Source: DAOUTW01 sp964523575 (GTDB taxonomy: Bacteria; Zixibacteria; MSB-5A5; GN15; JAAZOE01). From it: 64,000 nt of DNA. The position numbers and the translations under genes are program-made. Below are positions 17,226 to 26,654 of the stretch, piece after piece. Position 1 is the stretch's first letter. Every line of letters starts with the position of its first letter. Under the pieces are notes generated by a model. It was not told the DNA's origin, ran no database searches, and saw only the letters and a list, made by a program, of their open reading frames with translations. The stretch is from the NCBI GenBank assembly GCA_964523575.1, contig CAZGAV010000007.1, forward strand, positions 1 to 64,000, given 5' to 3'.

Positions 17226-18016
17226 TGGTTAAAGCCAAAAAATCCCTCGGCCAGCATTTTCTGATCGACCCGCTGATCGTCGCCCATATAATAGAGGCCC
17301 TGGCCCCCAAAGTCGGGGAGACGGTACTCGAAATCGGCCCCGGCGAAGGCGTCCTGACTTTGCCTCTGGTAAATTCCGGCGCTGACGTGGTCGCGGTGGA
17401 ACTCGACCGGCGTCTGGCCCCGATGCTGGAAAAGGGATTTCATGATCGATCCAACTTCCGGGTGATCGAGGCCGATATTCTGTCCATCGATCCGGCCGAT
17501 GTCGGACTGGAGATATTCGCTCTCGCGGGCAATCTGCCATATAATATCACGACCCCGGTTATCGACTGGCTGATGCGCTATCATGAGGCTATCGACCGTG
17601 CGGTCTTCATGATGCAGAAGGAAGTCGGGGAAAGGATGGCCTCGCCGCCGGGAAGACGCGCCCGATCGACGATCTCGGTGTTGATTTCGGTGTTTTATGA
17701 TTGTGAGACGATATGCGATGTGCCGCCGAATTCGTTTCGCCCTCCGCCCCGAGTCGATTCCGTAGTAGTGCGTTTCCGGCGCCACGGTCGCCGCTACGAT
17801 TTCGATAATTATGACCGCTTCGTGAAATTCGTCCGCTTCAGTTTTACAGGGAAACGAAAAAGCCTGCTCAATAATCTGAATGTCGCCTATCCCATCCGGC
17901 GTGATGAATTGGAACGGATTATCGTCGATATTTGCGGTTCGCCCAAAATTCGGGCCGAACAGCTCGATCTGGATACCTTCATCAAATTGTCCAGCGCCGT
18001 TTTCGAACATCTGTAA
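17225..18016 (+). CDS. rsmA: 16S rRNA dimethyladenosine transferase RsmA (KsgA)
   Basis: Dimethylates A1518 and A1519 of 16S rRNA during 30S maturation. The family signatures are KKSLGQHFLID at the N-terminus, SAM motif I VLEIGPGEGVLT, VELDRRL, the catalytic motif GNLPYNITTPV, and FRPPPRVDSVVV. The C-terminal helical domain is present (FSFTGKRKSLLNNL, RAEQLDLDTF). Length of 263 residues is usual. The ATG overlaps the tatD stop, implying coupled translation. Confidence 0.96.
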   Translation: MVKAKKSLGQHFLIDPLIVAHIIEALAPKVGETVLEIGPGEGVLTLPLVNSGADVVAVELDRRLAPMLEKGFHDRSNFRVIEADILSIDPADVGLEIFALAGNLPYNITTPVIDWLMRYHEAIDRAVFMMQKEVGERMASPPGRRARSTISVLISVFYDCETICDVPPNSFRPPPRVDSVVVRFRRHGRRYDFDNYDRFVKFVRFSFTGKRKSLLNNLNVAYPIRRDELERIIVDICGSPKIRAEQLDLDTFIKLSSAVFEHL

Positions 18017-18032
18017 ACGTCCGCCGTATAAT
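18004..18032 (+). promoter_or_regulatory. Possible internal promoter before pdxJ
   Basis: A perfect TATAAT (18027-18032) with a weak -35 (CGAACA, 18004-18009) at 17 bases, overlapping the end of rsmA and about 55 bases before pdxJ. It may give pdxJ-rluD extra transcription. Confidence 0.35.
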
Positions 18033-18087
18033 AAATCATCTTGTATTTGAACGGAGAGCCGCATAGTTTGGTTTCGAAGGAGACGTT

Positions 18088-18828
18088 ATGGCCTATTTAT
18101 CGATGAAGCTGGATCATTTCGCAGTCCTGCGGCAGGCCCGCCGGGGCAAAAATCCCCTGCCGGCCCAGGCGGCCACCTTGGCCGAACTGGCCGGAGTGGA
18201 CGGGATAACAATCCACATGAGAAACGACCGGCGGCATATCAGGGAAAAAGATTTGTTTGTCCTCAAGGAAACGGTGAGTACGCGCCTGACGGTCGAAATT
18301 ATGCCAACCGAAGAAAATCTGTCTCGGGTACTCGAGGCCAAACCGTACATGGTGACCTTTATCCCTGAAGTTGACCGGGAGATAACGACCCAGTCGGGGT
18401 TGGCTTTGCCGGAAGTCGAGTTTGATCTGATTGGGGAGATGGCGTATCGTCTGCAGGAACTGGGCATCAAAACCGCCCTGCATATCGAACCGGAGACCGA
18501 TGTAATCAAGAAAGCCTCTAAGATGGGCGTCGACGCCGTCAAGCTCCATACCGGCTTTTACGCCGGGGCTCGGACCGAAGAGGAAGGGCTGGCCGAATTG
18601 GAAAAAATCAGCCGGGCGGCCGGCGCCGCCTCCAAAGCCAATCTGGTGGTCATGGCCGGGCAGGGGTTGGATTATCAGAATCTGACACCTTTGGCCCGGA
18701 TGGGCGTGATCGATGAGTTTGTCATCGGTCAGGCGATTGTGGCGCGAGCGGCGCTGGTCGGAATCGAGCGGGCGGTTAAAGATCTAATCGATGTCCTCGG
18801 CCGCGAGACGGCCGGAGCGCATGCCTGA
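18088..18828 (+). CDS. pdxJ: Pyridoxine 5'-phosphate synthase
   Basis: Condenses 1-deoxyxylulose 5-phosphate with 3-amino-2-oxopropyl phosphate to pyridoxine 5'-phosphate in the DXP-dependent B6 pathway. Family features are the N-terminal substrate His in MKLDHFAVLRQAR, the GVDGITIHMRNDRRHIREKD block, VTFIPE, ALHIEPE, KLHTGFYA and MAGQGLDYQN. Length of 246 residues is normal. GAAGGAG lies 5 bases before the ATG. The next gene begins inside its end. Confidence 0.96.
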   Translation: MAYLSMKLDHFAVLRQARRGKNPLPAQAATLAELAGVDGITIHMRNDRRHIREKDLFVLKETVSTRLTVEIMPTEENLSRVLEAKPYMVTFIPEVDREITTQSGLALPEVEFDLIGEMAYRLQELGIKTALHIEPETDVIKKASKMGVDAVKLHTGFYAGARTEEEGLAELEKISRAAGAASKANLVVMAGQGLDYQNLTPLARMGVIDEFVIGQAIVARAALVGIERAVKDLIDVLGRETAGAHA

Positions 18829-19819
18829 GATGCCGATGGGTGGGGGAGATCAAAAGGAATCGCTGACCGTTCCGGAAGGGATCGAACCGCTGCGGCTCGA
18901 CAAATACCTAGCTTCGCTGAAAAGTCTTAATCTGTCACGCGCTTTCATCCAAAATATGGCCAGTGAAGGCCGAATTTCAATTAACAATACAGCAGTCGGA
19001 AAAAACCATCGGCTCAAAGGCGGTGAAATTATCGAGTTGACCATCCCGCCGCCGGTCGAATCTGAACTGACCCCCGAAGATATCCCGCTCGATATCCTTT
19101 ATGACGATCCCTATCTGGCCGTGATTAACAAACAGGCGGGTCTGGTGGTGCATCCCGCCCCCGGAAATCCCAATCATACTCTGGTCAATGCTCTTCTCCA
19201 TCATTTTGAGCAACTGGCTCCCGATGCCGGAGGTTTACGTCCCGGGATTATTCATCGTCTGGATAAAAATACTTCGGGACTGCTGTTGATCGCCAAGAGC
19301 GATACGGTGGCGCGTCAACTGCGCCGCCAACTGGCTGAACGCCAAATAGTGAAAATCTATAATGCCGTAACCTGCGGGCATATGGCCGAGGAAACAGGGA
19401 CGATTGATCTGCCGATCGGGCGATCGATCAGGGACCGTAAGAAAATGATTGTGACCAATCTCAAGTCGCGCGAGGCCGTTACTCAATATAAAGTTCTCGA
19501 ACGCTTTCGTCTCAATGACCTGATCGAAATTAACCTCGTCACCGGGCGCACGCATCAAATACGCGTTCATCTGGCGCATCTTAATCGTCCGGTTCTCGGC
19601 GATCCCGAATATGGCGGCCGCCAGTCATGGCTTCGGGGGATCGGGCCGACTGAGAGAAATATCGGAAAGGCACTGCTGGAGATTATCGATCGACAGGCTC
19701 TTCATGCCCGGTCGCTGAATTTCACACATCCGGTGACCGAGCAGCCGATGACGGTCACCAGCGACTGGCCGGAAGACATGGCGCAATTGATTGAACTCCT
19801 GAGAAGTAAATTTCGATGA
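18821..19819 (+). CDS. rluD: 23S rRNA pseudouridine synthase, RluD/RluC family
   Basis: Isomerises uridines to pseudouridine in 23S rRNA; RluD modifies U1911, U1915 and U1917 of helix 69. An N-terminal S4 RNA-binding domain (LRLDKYLASLK, SRAFIQNMASEGRISINN) is followed by the catalytic domain with IHRLDKNTSGLLLIAKSD holding the catalytic Asp, plus GRTHQIRVHLAHL. The ATG at 18821 has GGAG 4 bases upstream and overlaps pdxJ by 8 bases; an ATG at 18791 is in frame but has no ribosome binding site. RluD is more likely than RluC by general layout, but the exact target cannot be assigned. Confidence 0.88.
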   Translation: MPEMPMGGGDQKESLTVPEGIEPLRLDKYLASLKSLNLSRAFIQNMASEGRISINNTAVGKNHRLKGGEIIELTIPPPVESELTPEDIPLDILYDDPYLAVINKQAGLVVHPAPGNPNHTLVNALLHHFEQLAPDAGGLRPGIIHRLDKNTSGLLLIAKSDTVARQLRRQLAERQIVKIYNAVTCGHMAEETGTIDLPIGRSIRDRKKMIVTNLKSREAVTQYKVLERFRLNDLIEINLVTGRTHQIRVHLAHLNRPVLGDPEYGGRQSWLRGIGPTERNIGKALLEIIDRQALHARSLNFTHPVTEQPMTVTSDWPEDMAQLIELLRSKFR

Positions 19820-20641
19820 TTATCTGATCTTACGCAGAATGGGAATAAAACGCCAGCAGGCCCGGTCATTGGTCAATTTCAGTTTCGAATCAAAATCTCC
19901 ATACATGTCGACGATTTCGAAACGACCGGAAACTTGAATCAAGGCCTGGAAGGTCATCATCGAACAGCGCCGATACCGGTCGGGGAATTCGTAACGCGTC
20001 GTACCATCGGGAGTGGTGACGGTAAACGAAACGAGGATATCGTCTACCTCCGTAAGGGGATCGAATTGTTGATTATTCCCGCCCCAATCCGTCTCGACGG
20101 TAATATCTCCTCGCGTCATCGACCATGAGGTTTTGGCCGACGGCTCGTCGTCGCCGTAAAAATCCCGCGGATGGGCAGTCGAGATAATATAGATTCCACC
20201 GTCATTGAGCATGTTGGCGGCGCACTCGAAATTATCCAGCATATCCTGATTCGTTTGAAGTTGCGCGAAGGAAGCCATCAGGATATAAACCAGATCGTAT
20301 TTCCGTGGCGGGCGATAAGAGCGCATATCGCCCTCGAAGATGTGGCACGATAATCCCTCGCATCGCACCAAATCCCGCGTATAGGCAGCCATCTCCGGGG
20401 CCAGATCGAGGCCGCCGGAGGTAATTCCGCGACGAGCCATCTCCCGCGCATGATACCCGGGGCCGCAGGCCATTTCCAGGGCCGACTTGATTTCCCGTCC
20501 GGCGTATTGCCGGGCGATATCCAGCAGAAAATTGACCTGTCCCGGTACGTCTCGAAAATCGAAAGCGATGTCGTATATTTCCGGGAGGGTATAAGTTTTT
20601 CCGACATCGGGGGCTTTGACTATTTTTCTCTCGTTATCCAT
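19820..20641 (-). CDS. SAM-dependent methyltransferase, unknown substrate
   Basis: Class I SAM methyltransferase domain: SALEMACGPGYHAREMARRG (motif I), the acid in GGLDLAPEM, GDMRSYRPPRKYDLVYILMAS, and LNDGGIYIISTAHP. The second half contains TSWSMTRGDITVETDWGG and other beta-forming segments that look like the substrate-binding insert of glycine/sarcosine-like methyltransferases, but there is no clear assignment. The ATG at 20641 is the second possible start; 20659 is the alternative. Its stop abuts the rluD stop head-on with no space for a terminator. Function otherwise unknown. Confidence 0.75.
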   Translation of the reverse strand: MDNERKIVKAPDVGKTYTLPEIYDIAFDFRDVPGQVNFLLDIARQYAGREIKSALEMACGPGYHAREMARRGITSGGLDLAPEMAAYTRDLVRCEGLSCHIFEGDMRSYRPPRKYDLVYILMASFAQLQTNQDMLDNFECAANMLNDGGIYIISTAHPRDFYGDDEPSAKTSWSMTRGDITVETDWGGNNQQFDPLTEVDDILVSFTVTTPDGTTRYEFPDRYRRCSMMTFQALIQVSGRFEIVDMYGDFDSKLKLTNDRACWRFIPILRKIR

Positions 20642-20730
20642 ATTTCTGAGTTCGCCCAATTAAATTCCGTCCCAATCAATGCCTTATGGTCAATGATGGT
20701 AAAGAAACTGGTGTCACCGACGCAAGCGAT

Positions 20731-20766
20731 AAAAAAGGAGTCGGCCCCTGTTCAGGCCGACTCCTT
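20731..20766 (-). terminator. Intrinsic terminator of the M16 peptidase operon
   Basis: A perfect 12-bp stem (20735-20746 with 20755-20766) and an 8-base loop. Read on the minus strand it is followed by a run of T (plus-strand AAAAAA at 20731). It lies 27 bases past the stop of the second M16 gene. Confidence 0.88.
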
Positions 20767-20792
20767 ATAATCTCTTTAAGTTCTGCCTGCCA

Positions 20793-22250
20793 TCAATTCA
20801 AATCCGGAGGCTGCAGTGTGATGTCGGTCACCTTGCCGAATTCATCCAACGGTTTGTCGAATTTTTCCGGATTGCCGACGACGACATAGGTGATATTTTC
20901 GGGGATCAGATACTTTTGGGCGACTCGTAAAACATCCTCTTTGGTGACTTTGCGGACGTTTTCTATATAGGTCTGCAATTCGTTGCTCGGACGGCCTTCG
21001 AATTCCAGTTCCATCAAACGATCGACGATGCGATCGGGAGTGGTGAAGTTGAAGACATAGCGATTGATATAGCTGTCCTTGGCTGATTTCAGTTCTTCGT
21101 CGGTAACCAATCCCTGGCGGATGCGTTCCACTTCATCGAGCATCAGCCGCATGGCTTTATAGGTTGTCGATAATTTGGTCTGGCAAAAGGCATACCAGAC
21201 ACCCAGATCGCGAGTATCGGTTTCATAGCGGGTCCCGACCGAGTATGACAGCCCCTCGTCGGAACGGACTTTGCTGGTCATGCGGGAAGTAAACGATCCG
21301 CCGCCGAGAATATAATTCATGACCGAGACCGCAAAGCGATCGGGATTATCGCGGTCGATGCCCAGTTCGCCGAAACGGATACTGGCCTGGTTAACGTCCT
21401 TATAGATCATGTACACGCCCGGCTTGGGGGTATCGACCACCGCCGGGATCGACGGCAGGTCGACGTCTTTCTTCTGCCAGTCGCCGAAATATTTATTAAG
21501 CAGGTTTTTTATTTCGACGGGATCGAAGTCGCCGGTGATGCCCATCATGATATTGTTGGGCGCAAAATATTTATCGTGATAGTTGATCAGGTCCTGGCGA
21601 GTGACCGGCTCGACATAAGCCCATTCGAGTATCCTGCCTTCCGGGTGATCGCCGTAGATGATGTGGTTGAATTCCCGTGAGACAATCCCTCCGGGACTGT
21701 CATTCCGGCGTTTGATGTTGGTTTTCATCTGCGACTTGACCAGTTCGATCTTGTCTTCCGGAAAAGCCGGATTCCGAAGAACGTCGGCCAGCAGGCTGAT
21801 GCCCAACTCGGTGTCCTTGGACAGAATGTCGAGAGAGGCGTCGCCGCTCTCGTAATTGACGGCAGTCTCCAGCCGCCCGCCGATCATTTCGAGGAGGGCG
21901 TTGAGGGAATCAGCGTCGATATGAGTCGTGCCGCCCGCCCGCATGACGTCGCCGGTTATTTCCGGGACGGCCATCCGATCCAACGGGCTGTAGACGTCGC
22001 CGCAATGGATCATGACGGAAACGTTGATCAGCGGCAGGCGATGATCTTGCATCATGTAGAGAATGATGCCGTTATCGAGCACTTCCCTCTGGACCTCTTT
22101 GCCGACCTCCGGAACCGACCATTTCAACTGCGGATATTTAAAACCGGCGATGATCTTTGAACCCTCGGATTGCTGCTGCTGGGCCATAACCGGGAGGGAA
22201 ACGGCCGCTGTCAGCAGGGCCGCCAGCAAATAAATGCACAATTTCTTCAT
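20793..22250 (-). CDS. M16 family peptidase-like protein lacking the zinc motif
   Basis: Secreted or periplasmic M16-like protein. A signal peptide (MKKLCIYLLAALLTAAVSLPVMA) is followed by two M16 halves. Where active members have HxxEH this copy reads VPEITGDVMRAGG, so zinc binding and catalysis should be lost. Preserved structural features include YESGDASLDILSKD, YFAPNNIMMGITGDF in the first half and SIRFGELGIDRDNPD, LGGGSFTSRMTSKVRS in the second. The start at 22250 has GGGAGG 8 bases upstream; an ATG at 22268 overlaps the upstream gene as ATGA. With the active copy upstream it most likely forms a heterodimer, as known for mitochondrial processing peptidase and bacterial M16 pairs. Confidence 0.88.
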   Translation of the reverse strand: MKKLCIYLLAALLTAAVSLPVMAQQQQSEGSKIIAGFKYPQLKWSVPEVGKEVQREVLDNGIILYMMQDHRLPLINVSVMIHCGDVYSPLDRMAVPEITGDVMRAGGTTHIDADSLNALLEMIGGRLETAVNYESGDASLDILSKDTELGISLLADVLRNPAFPEDKIELVKSQMKTNIKRRNDSPGGIVSREFNHIIYGDHPEGRILEWAYVEPVTRQDLINYHDKYFAPNNIMMGITGDFDPVEIKNLLNKYFGDWQKKDVDLPSIPAVVDTPKPGVYMIYKDVNQASIRFGELGIDRDNPDRFAVSVMNYILGGGSFTSRMTSKVRSDEGLSYSVGTRYETDTRDLGVWYAFCQTKLSTTYKAMRLMLDEVERIRQGLVTDEELKSAKDSYINRYVFNFTTPDRIVDRLMELEFEGRPSNELQTYIENVRKVTKEDVLRVAQKYLIPENITYVVVGNPEKFDKPLDEFGKVTDITLQPPDLN

Positions 22251-22264
22251 TTTCTTTTCCTCCC

Positions 22265-23782
22265 TCATGAGCCGGCTTCGGTGTCAGTGGTTTCCGATGA
22301 TGGCTGGGTCAGCGTGACAATGGTCATGTTGTTTTTGGTCAGATATTTTTTGGCGACACGCATAATATCATCGGGGGTGACTTTTTTGTATTCATTGCGG
22401 TAATCAAGCAAATAATGCCAGTCTCCGGCGATGGCCTGATAATTGGCCAGGCGGAAAGCCAGACCCATATTGGAATTGAGGGACCTGATGAAATCGGCGT
22501 CGGACTGACTGCGAACTTTTTCGATTTCCCATTGTTCGACCGGAGCCGTTTTGAGTTTATTGATTTCAACCAGCGCCGAATCAACAACTTCCTCGACCGG
22601 GTGATCGCCCATGGGGGTGACCCGGCAAATGAACAGATCGGGATAGCGGGCGAAAGAGATACCCGCTGAAACCCGGCCCAGTTTTGTTTCCACGAGGCTT
22701 TTATAAAAACGGCCGGTCCGGCCCCGGGACAGGATATCCGAGAGCACGTCCAAGGCGGCCATATCGGGATCGCCGACTTCGGGCATATGCCAGCCGATCA
22801 TGGCAATCGGGCTGGCGTCGAACTCGACATCGATCTGGCGTTCTCCCTTCTGCGGAGTATCGTCGGTGAAGACCGGCGGCGGAGTGGGGCCGGCCGGGAT
22901 CGCCCCGAAATACTTTTCGCACAGTTTGAAGACTTCCTCGGGATTGACGTCGCCGACGATACAGGCGATGGCGTTGGACGGGTGATAATAAGTATGGAAA
23001 TATTTGGCCATATCGGCCCGCCGATAATTCTCGATATCGGAGCCCCATCCGATGGCATCCCAGCGATAGGGGGAAATCCAGTGCGCCGAGGCGCTCATGG
23101 CCTCGCCGACCACTCCCCAGGGACGGTTTTCGGTACTCTGCCGGCGTTCTTCGCGGATTACGTCGCGCTCGGAATAGAATTCGCGCAGTTGGAGGTTGGC
23201 CATCCGGTCGGATTCCATGAAGGCCCACAACTGCAGCCGGTTCGACGGTAAAGAAACATAATACTGGGTGCCGTCGGTGCCGGTCGAGGCGTTCAGGCCG
23301 CTACCGCCGTTTTTGAGATATGTTTCCCAGAGTTCGTCCTTGATTATATACTTGGCCTCCTCGGCCTGCAAATCGGCGATCTGCTGGCGGAGTTCCTTGA
23401 CTCGCTCTTCGGAGCCATGAAACAGGGGATGGCGCAATTTGCCTTTTTCCTGCTCCAGAAGATACGAAATCGAATCCATCTTGGCCATGAGCGACACTTC
23501 GGCTTCATAATTGGAAGTGCCCATTATTTTGGTGCCTTTGAACATCATATGTTCGGTGAAGTGCGAAATTCCGGTGATACGAGTGTGTTCGTCGACGGCC
23601 CCGACCTTGAACCGGATTATGGTCGAAACCACGGGAGCGATATGATTCTCAACGACCAGGATCTTCATGCCGTTGGAAAGGTCATGCTCTTTGACGTCGA
23701 GTTTGATCTCATCCGAGGCGGGGCTTATTTGGAACAGACCCAGCAGACCCAGAAGAAATATCAGGCTGATCTTTTTCACCAT
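22265..23782 (-). CDS. Zinc peptidase, M16 family, catalytically competent
   Basis: Secreted M16 metallopeptidase (pitrilysin/processing peptidase superfamily). After a signal peptide (ISLIFLLGLLGLFQISPAS), the inverted zinc motif HxxEH is intact as SHFTEHMMFKGT (His74, Glu77, His78). The third ligand is expected in SERDVIREERR. The second, non-catalytic half includes ASPIAMIGWHMPEVGDPD and LSRGRTGRFYKSLVE, with the Arg/Tyr pair characteristic of the family. AAGGAGG sits just before the ATG. The downstream gene encodes a zinc-less partner, so together they resemble the catalytic and regulatory subunits of an M16 heterodimer. Likely role is degrading small peptides in the periplasm. Confidence 0.92.
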   Translation of the reverse strand: MVKKISLIFLLGLLGLFQISPASDEIKLDVKEHDLSNGMKILVVENHIAPVVSTIIRFKVGAVDEHTRITGISHFTEHMMFKGTKIMGTSNYEAEVSLMAKMDSISYLLEQEKGKLRHPLFHGSEERVKELRQQIADLQAEEAKYIIKDELWETYLKNGGSGLNASTGTDGTQYYVSLPSNRLQLWAFMESDRMANLQLREFYSERDVIREERRQSTENRPWGVVGEAMSASAHWISPYRWDAIGWGSDIENYRRADMAKYFHTYYHPSNAIACIVGDVNPEEVFKLCEKYFGAIPAGPTPPPVFTDDTPQKGERQIDVEFDASPIAMIGWHMPEVGDPDMAALDVLSDILSRGRTGRFYKSLVETKLGRVSAGISFARYPDLFICRVTPMGDHPVEEVVDSALVEINKLKTAPVEQWEIEKVRSQSDADFIRSLNSNMGLAFRLANYQAIAGDWHYLLDYRNEYKKVTPDDIMRVAKKYLTKNNMTIVTLTQPSSETTDTEAGS

Positions 23783-23989
23783 CTCCTCCTTATATATGCG
23801 AAATGGCAGGGTTTGTTAATCGTGAGTACTAAATATATTATTCCGGTCGCAAAAACAAGGGGGGGAGAGGATATTTCCCCCGGCGCGGAAAATTCAGTCC
23901 CATAAAACATATAGATATTACGCCACAAAGCCCAAAAAGTCGTTTCCGAATATCATAATTCTGATTTTTGGGGCCGGTTCGCATACCGC

Positions 23990-24018
23990 TTGACTTTTGG
24001 CTTTGTGCCCGATAATTT
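23990..24018 (+). promoter_or_regulatory. Putative purM promoter with very short leader
   Basis: TTGACT at 23990-23995 and TAATTT at 24013-24018 with 17 bases between. Transcription would begin only a few bases before the purM ATG at 24029, and no ribosome binding site precedes that ATG. Confidence 0.4.
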
Positions 24019-24028
24019 GGCCGGTACT

Positions 24029-25069
24029 ATGGAAAACAAAAAGAAAATAGACTACGCTTCCGCCGGCGTCAACCTGGCCGCCGGCGACGCTGCCGTGGCC
24101 GGGATCAAAAAACTGGCCCGCGGGACGTTCAATGCCAATGTCCTCTCCGATATCGGCAGTTTCGGTGGCCTGTTCCGGCTTCAACTGGACGGTTATGACG
24201 AGCCAGTGCTGGTCTCCTCAACCGACAGCGTCGGCACCAAGCTGAAACTGGCCTTTATTTCCGGCATCCACAACACTGTTGGCGAAGATATCGTCGGCCA
24301 TTGCGTCAACGATATTCTGGTGCAGGGCGCCCGGCCCCTGTTTTTCATGGACTATATCGCCGTCAGCCGTCTCGAGCCCGATGTGATCACCGGGATCGTT
24401 GAAGGACTGGCCAGCGGCTGTCGCGCCAACGATATGCCCCTCCTCGGCGGCGAGACCGCGGAACTACCCGGCTTTTATAATGAGGGCGAATACGATCTGG
24501 TCGGGACTATTGTCGGTCTGGTGGATCGCAAAAATATAGTTGACGGTTCCGGTATTGCAGAAGGCGATATCATCCTCGGTTTGCCGTCGGTCGGCCTGCA
24601 TACCAATGGCTATTCACTGGCCCGCAAAATCTGCTTCGAACTGACCGGGTTGAAAATAAACGATCGAGTTGATTCGCTGGAAAATGAAATCGGCGCCGAA
24701 TTGATGAAGGTCCATCGCAGTTACCTCCACCCGGTTATGGCTCTGCTCGACAAGGTTCGCCCCGGAGGGATGGCTCATATCACCGGCGGCGGCATCCCCG
24801 GTAATCTTATCCGCATTATTCCGGATAATCTCAGGGCCGTAATCGACCGCGCGACCTGGCCGAATTTACCGATTTTCGAATTTCTTCAGGACGCCGGCGG
24901 CGTCTCGGATAAAGATATGCTTGACGCCTTCAATATGGGGATTGGCTATATCATCGTCGTCCGCGAGTCCGACGCCTATAAAGCGGAGTCGATTCTGGCG
25001 GAAAATAATCAGCCGTCATTCCGGATCGGTCAGATCGAAAAAGGGGAAAAGGCGGTCATAATCAATTGA
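24029..25069 (+). CDS. purM: Phosphoribosylformylglycinamidine cyclo-ligase (AIR synthetase)
   Basis: Purine biosynthesis: ATP-dependent ring closure of FGAM to aminoimidazole ribonucleotide. The N-terminus IDYASAGVNLAAGD is the family start. LVSSTDSVGTKLKLAF, HCVNDILVQGARPLFFMDYIA, GGETAELPGFY, GLPSVGLHTNGYSLAR and ITGGGIPGNLIRIIP are all standard PurM/SelD-superfamily ATP-binding and structural motifs. The ATG 24029 gives 346 residues, the usual length; an upstream TTG coincides with the candidate -35 box and is rejected. gpmI follows after 49 bases. Confidence 0.96.
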   Translation: MENKKKIDYASAGVNLAAGDAAVAGIKKLARGTFNANVLSDIGSFGGLFRLQLDGYDEPVLVSSTDSVGTKLKLAFISGIHNTVGEDIVGHCVNDILVQGARPLFFMDYIAVSRLEPDVITGIVEGLASGCRANDMPLLGGETAELPGFYNEGEYDLVGTIVGLVDRKNIVDGSGIAEGDIILGLPSVGLHTNGYSLARKICFELTGLKINDRVDSLENEIGAELMKVHRSYLHPVMALLDKVRPGGMAHITGGGIPGNLIRIIPDNLRAVIDRATWPNLPIFEFLQDAGGVSDKDMLDAFNMGIGYIIVVRESDAYKAESILAENNQPSFRIGQIEKGEKAVIIN

Positions 25070-25118
25070 TAAGTTGTCTTTTTTATCAAGGAAGAGAGTT
25101 GGCCGCGTATAACATCCT

Positions 25119-26654
25119 ATGATATTACTATGCATACTTGACGGGTTCGGTTGCCGGCCGGCGGCAGAGGATAACGCCGTTATTGCGGCCCGAAAACCGA
25201 ACATTTTGAAATTATTTCGCGCCTGGCCCAACCATGTTATCCATACGTCCGGACTGGCCGTCGGTCTGCCCGAAGGTCAGATGGGCAACTCCGAAGTCGG
25301 TCACCTTAATCTGGGTGCCGGCCGGGTCGTCTATCAGGATATCACCCGCATCGATAAATCCATCGAGGATGGCTCGTTTTTTAAGAACGAAGTTCTGGTT
25401 TCGTCCATGAAGAAGGCCATCGACGCCGGAAAGGCCATCCATCTGCTGGGGCTGGTTTCCGATGGCTGTGTCCATAGTTCCATGGTGCATCTGAAAGCCC
25501 TGATTAAAATGGCCGCCGACCTCAAGGCCCCGCGGCTGTTTTTGCATGCTTTTCTTGACGGCCGCGACACCTCGCCGACTTCCGGGGCCGGCTATATAGA
25601 ACAAACGCAGGCGATGTTCAAGGGATATGGACTGGGATCGATTGCCACGGTTATGGGCCGTTATTGGGCCATGGACCGCGATAAACGCTGGGAACGAGTG
25701 GAGCGAGCTTATAGCGCCATCGTTTACGGCAAGGGCAAAATCGGTTCCGATCCGGTTTCGGCCATCAAAGAATCGTACCAGGCCGGAGTGACCGATGAAT
25801 TTGTGGAACCGGTGGCTTTCAATGACGGCGATAAAGACGGCAAACTGAATTCGGGCGATCTGGCCCTGTTTTTCAACTTCCGGGCCGACCGCGTGCGGCA
25901 ATTGAATTATCTTTTCGAGGGCAGTCAACCCTTGACGACCATAGAAAACGAAAACGGCCCCGACGGATTGAAGGTTGATCTGGTCAACATGACCCTGTAC
26001 GACGAAAAGTTGAAAACGCCGCGCATCGCCTTCCCTCAACATCTCATGAAACGCCTCCTGGGTGAAATCATCTCGGAAAAAGGGATGAAACAATTGCGTA
26101 TCGCCGAAACGGAAAAATACGCCCACGTCACCTATTTCTTCAATGGCGGCGAGGAAACACCGTTTGCCGGGGAAGACCGGATGATGGTGCCGTCGCCCAA
26201 GGTTGCCACCTATGATTTGCAGCCGGAGATGTCGGCGCCGGAGGTGGCTGATAAGGTCGTTAAGGCGATCAATTCCGAGTTGTACGAGCTGATTATCCTG
26301 AATTTCGCCAATTGCGATATGGTCGGCCATACCGGCTTTTTCGACGCTGCCGTCAAGGCCGTCGAGACTGTCGATACCTGCGTCGGTCGGGTTTTTGGCG
26401 CGCTGGTGGAGAAGAATGGAATCGGCATCATGACTGCCGACCATGGCAACGTGGAAATGATGGTCGATCCCGAAACGGGCGGGCCGCATACGGCTCACAC
26501 CACCAATCCCGTGCCCTGCCTGCTGGTCAACGGCCCTGCCGGAGTAAAATTGAGACCGGGAGGCAAATTGGCCGATATCGCGCCGACTATTTTGGAGCTG
26601 TTAAAGATAGAAAAACCAGTTGAAATGACCGGTGAGTCCCTGTTACATTGGTAG
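25119..26654 (+). CDS. gpmI: 2,3-bisphosphoglycerate-independent phosphoglycerate mutase
   Basis: Glycolysis/gluconeogenesis: interconverts 3- and 2-phosphoglycerate using two Mn ions and a phosphoserine intermediate. The alkaline-phosphatase-like fold starts with LLCILDGFG (metal-binding Asp). The nucleophile Ser is in GQMGNSEVGHLNLGAGRVV. DGRDTSPTSG, MGRYWAMDRDKRWER, FNFRADRVRQL, NCDMVGHTG and TADHGNVEMM carry the remaining substrate and metal ligands. Length of 511 residues is normal. The stop is immediately followed by the GTG of lnt. Confidence 0.97.
   Translation: MILLCILDGFGCRPAAEDNAVIAARKPNILKLFRAWPNHVIHTSGLAVGLPEGQMGNSEVGHLNLGAGRVVYQDITRIDKSIEDGSFFKNEVLVSSMKKAIDAGKAIHLLGLVSDGCVHSSMVHLKALIKMAADLKAPRLFLHAFLDGRDTSPTSGAGYIEQTQAMFKGYGLGSIATVMGRYWAMDRDKRWERVERAYSAIVYGKGKIGSDPVSAIKESYQAGVTDEFVEPVAFNDGDKDGKLNSGDLALFFNFRADRVRQLNYLFEGSQPLTTIENENGPDGLKVDLVNMTLYDEKLKTPRIAFPQHLMKRLLGEIISEKGMKQLRIAETEKYAHVTYFFNGGEETPFAGEDRMMVPSPKVATYDLQPEMSAPEVADKVVKAINSELYELIILNFANCDMVGHTGFFDAAVKAVETVDTCVGRVFGALVEKNGIGIMTADHGNVEMMVDPETGGPHTAHTTNPVPCLLVNGPAGVKLRPGGKLADIAPTILELLKIEKPVEMTGESLLHW

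Noticed and set aside
25212..26498. 428-codon minus-strand frame opposite gpmI
   Set aside because: gpmI on the other strand is unambiguous; the antisense product has no motif.
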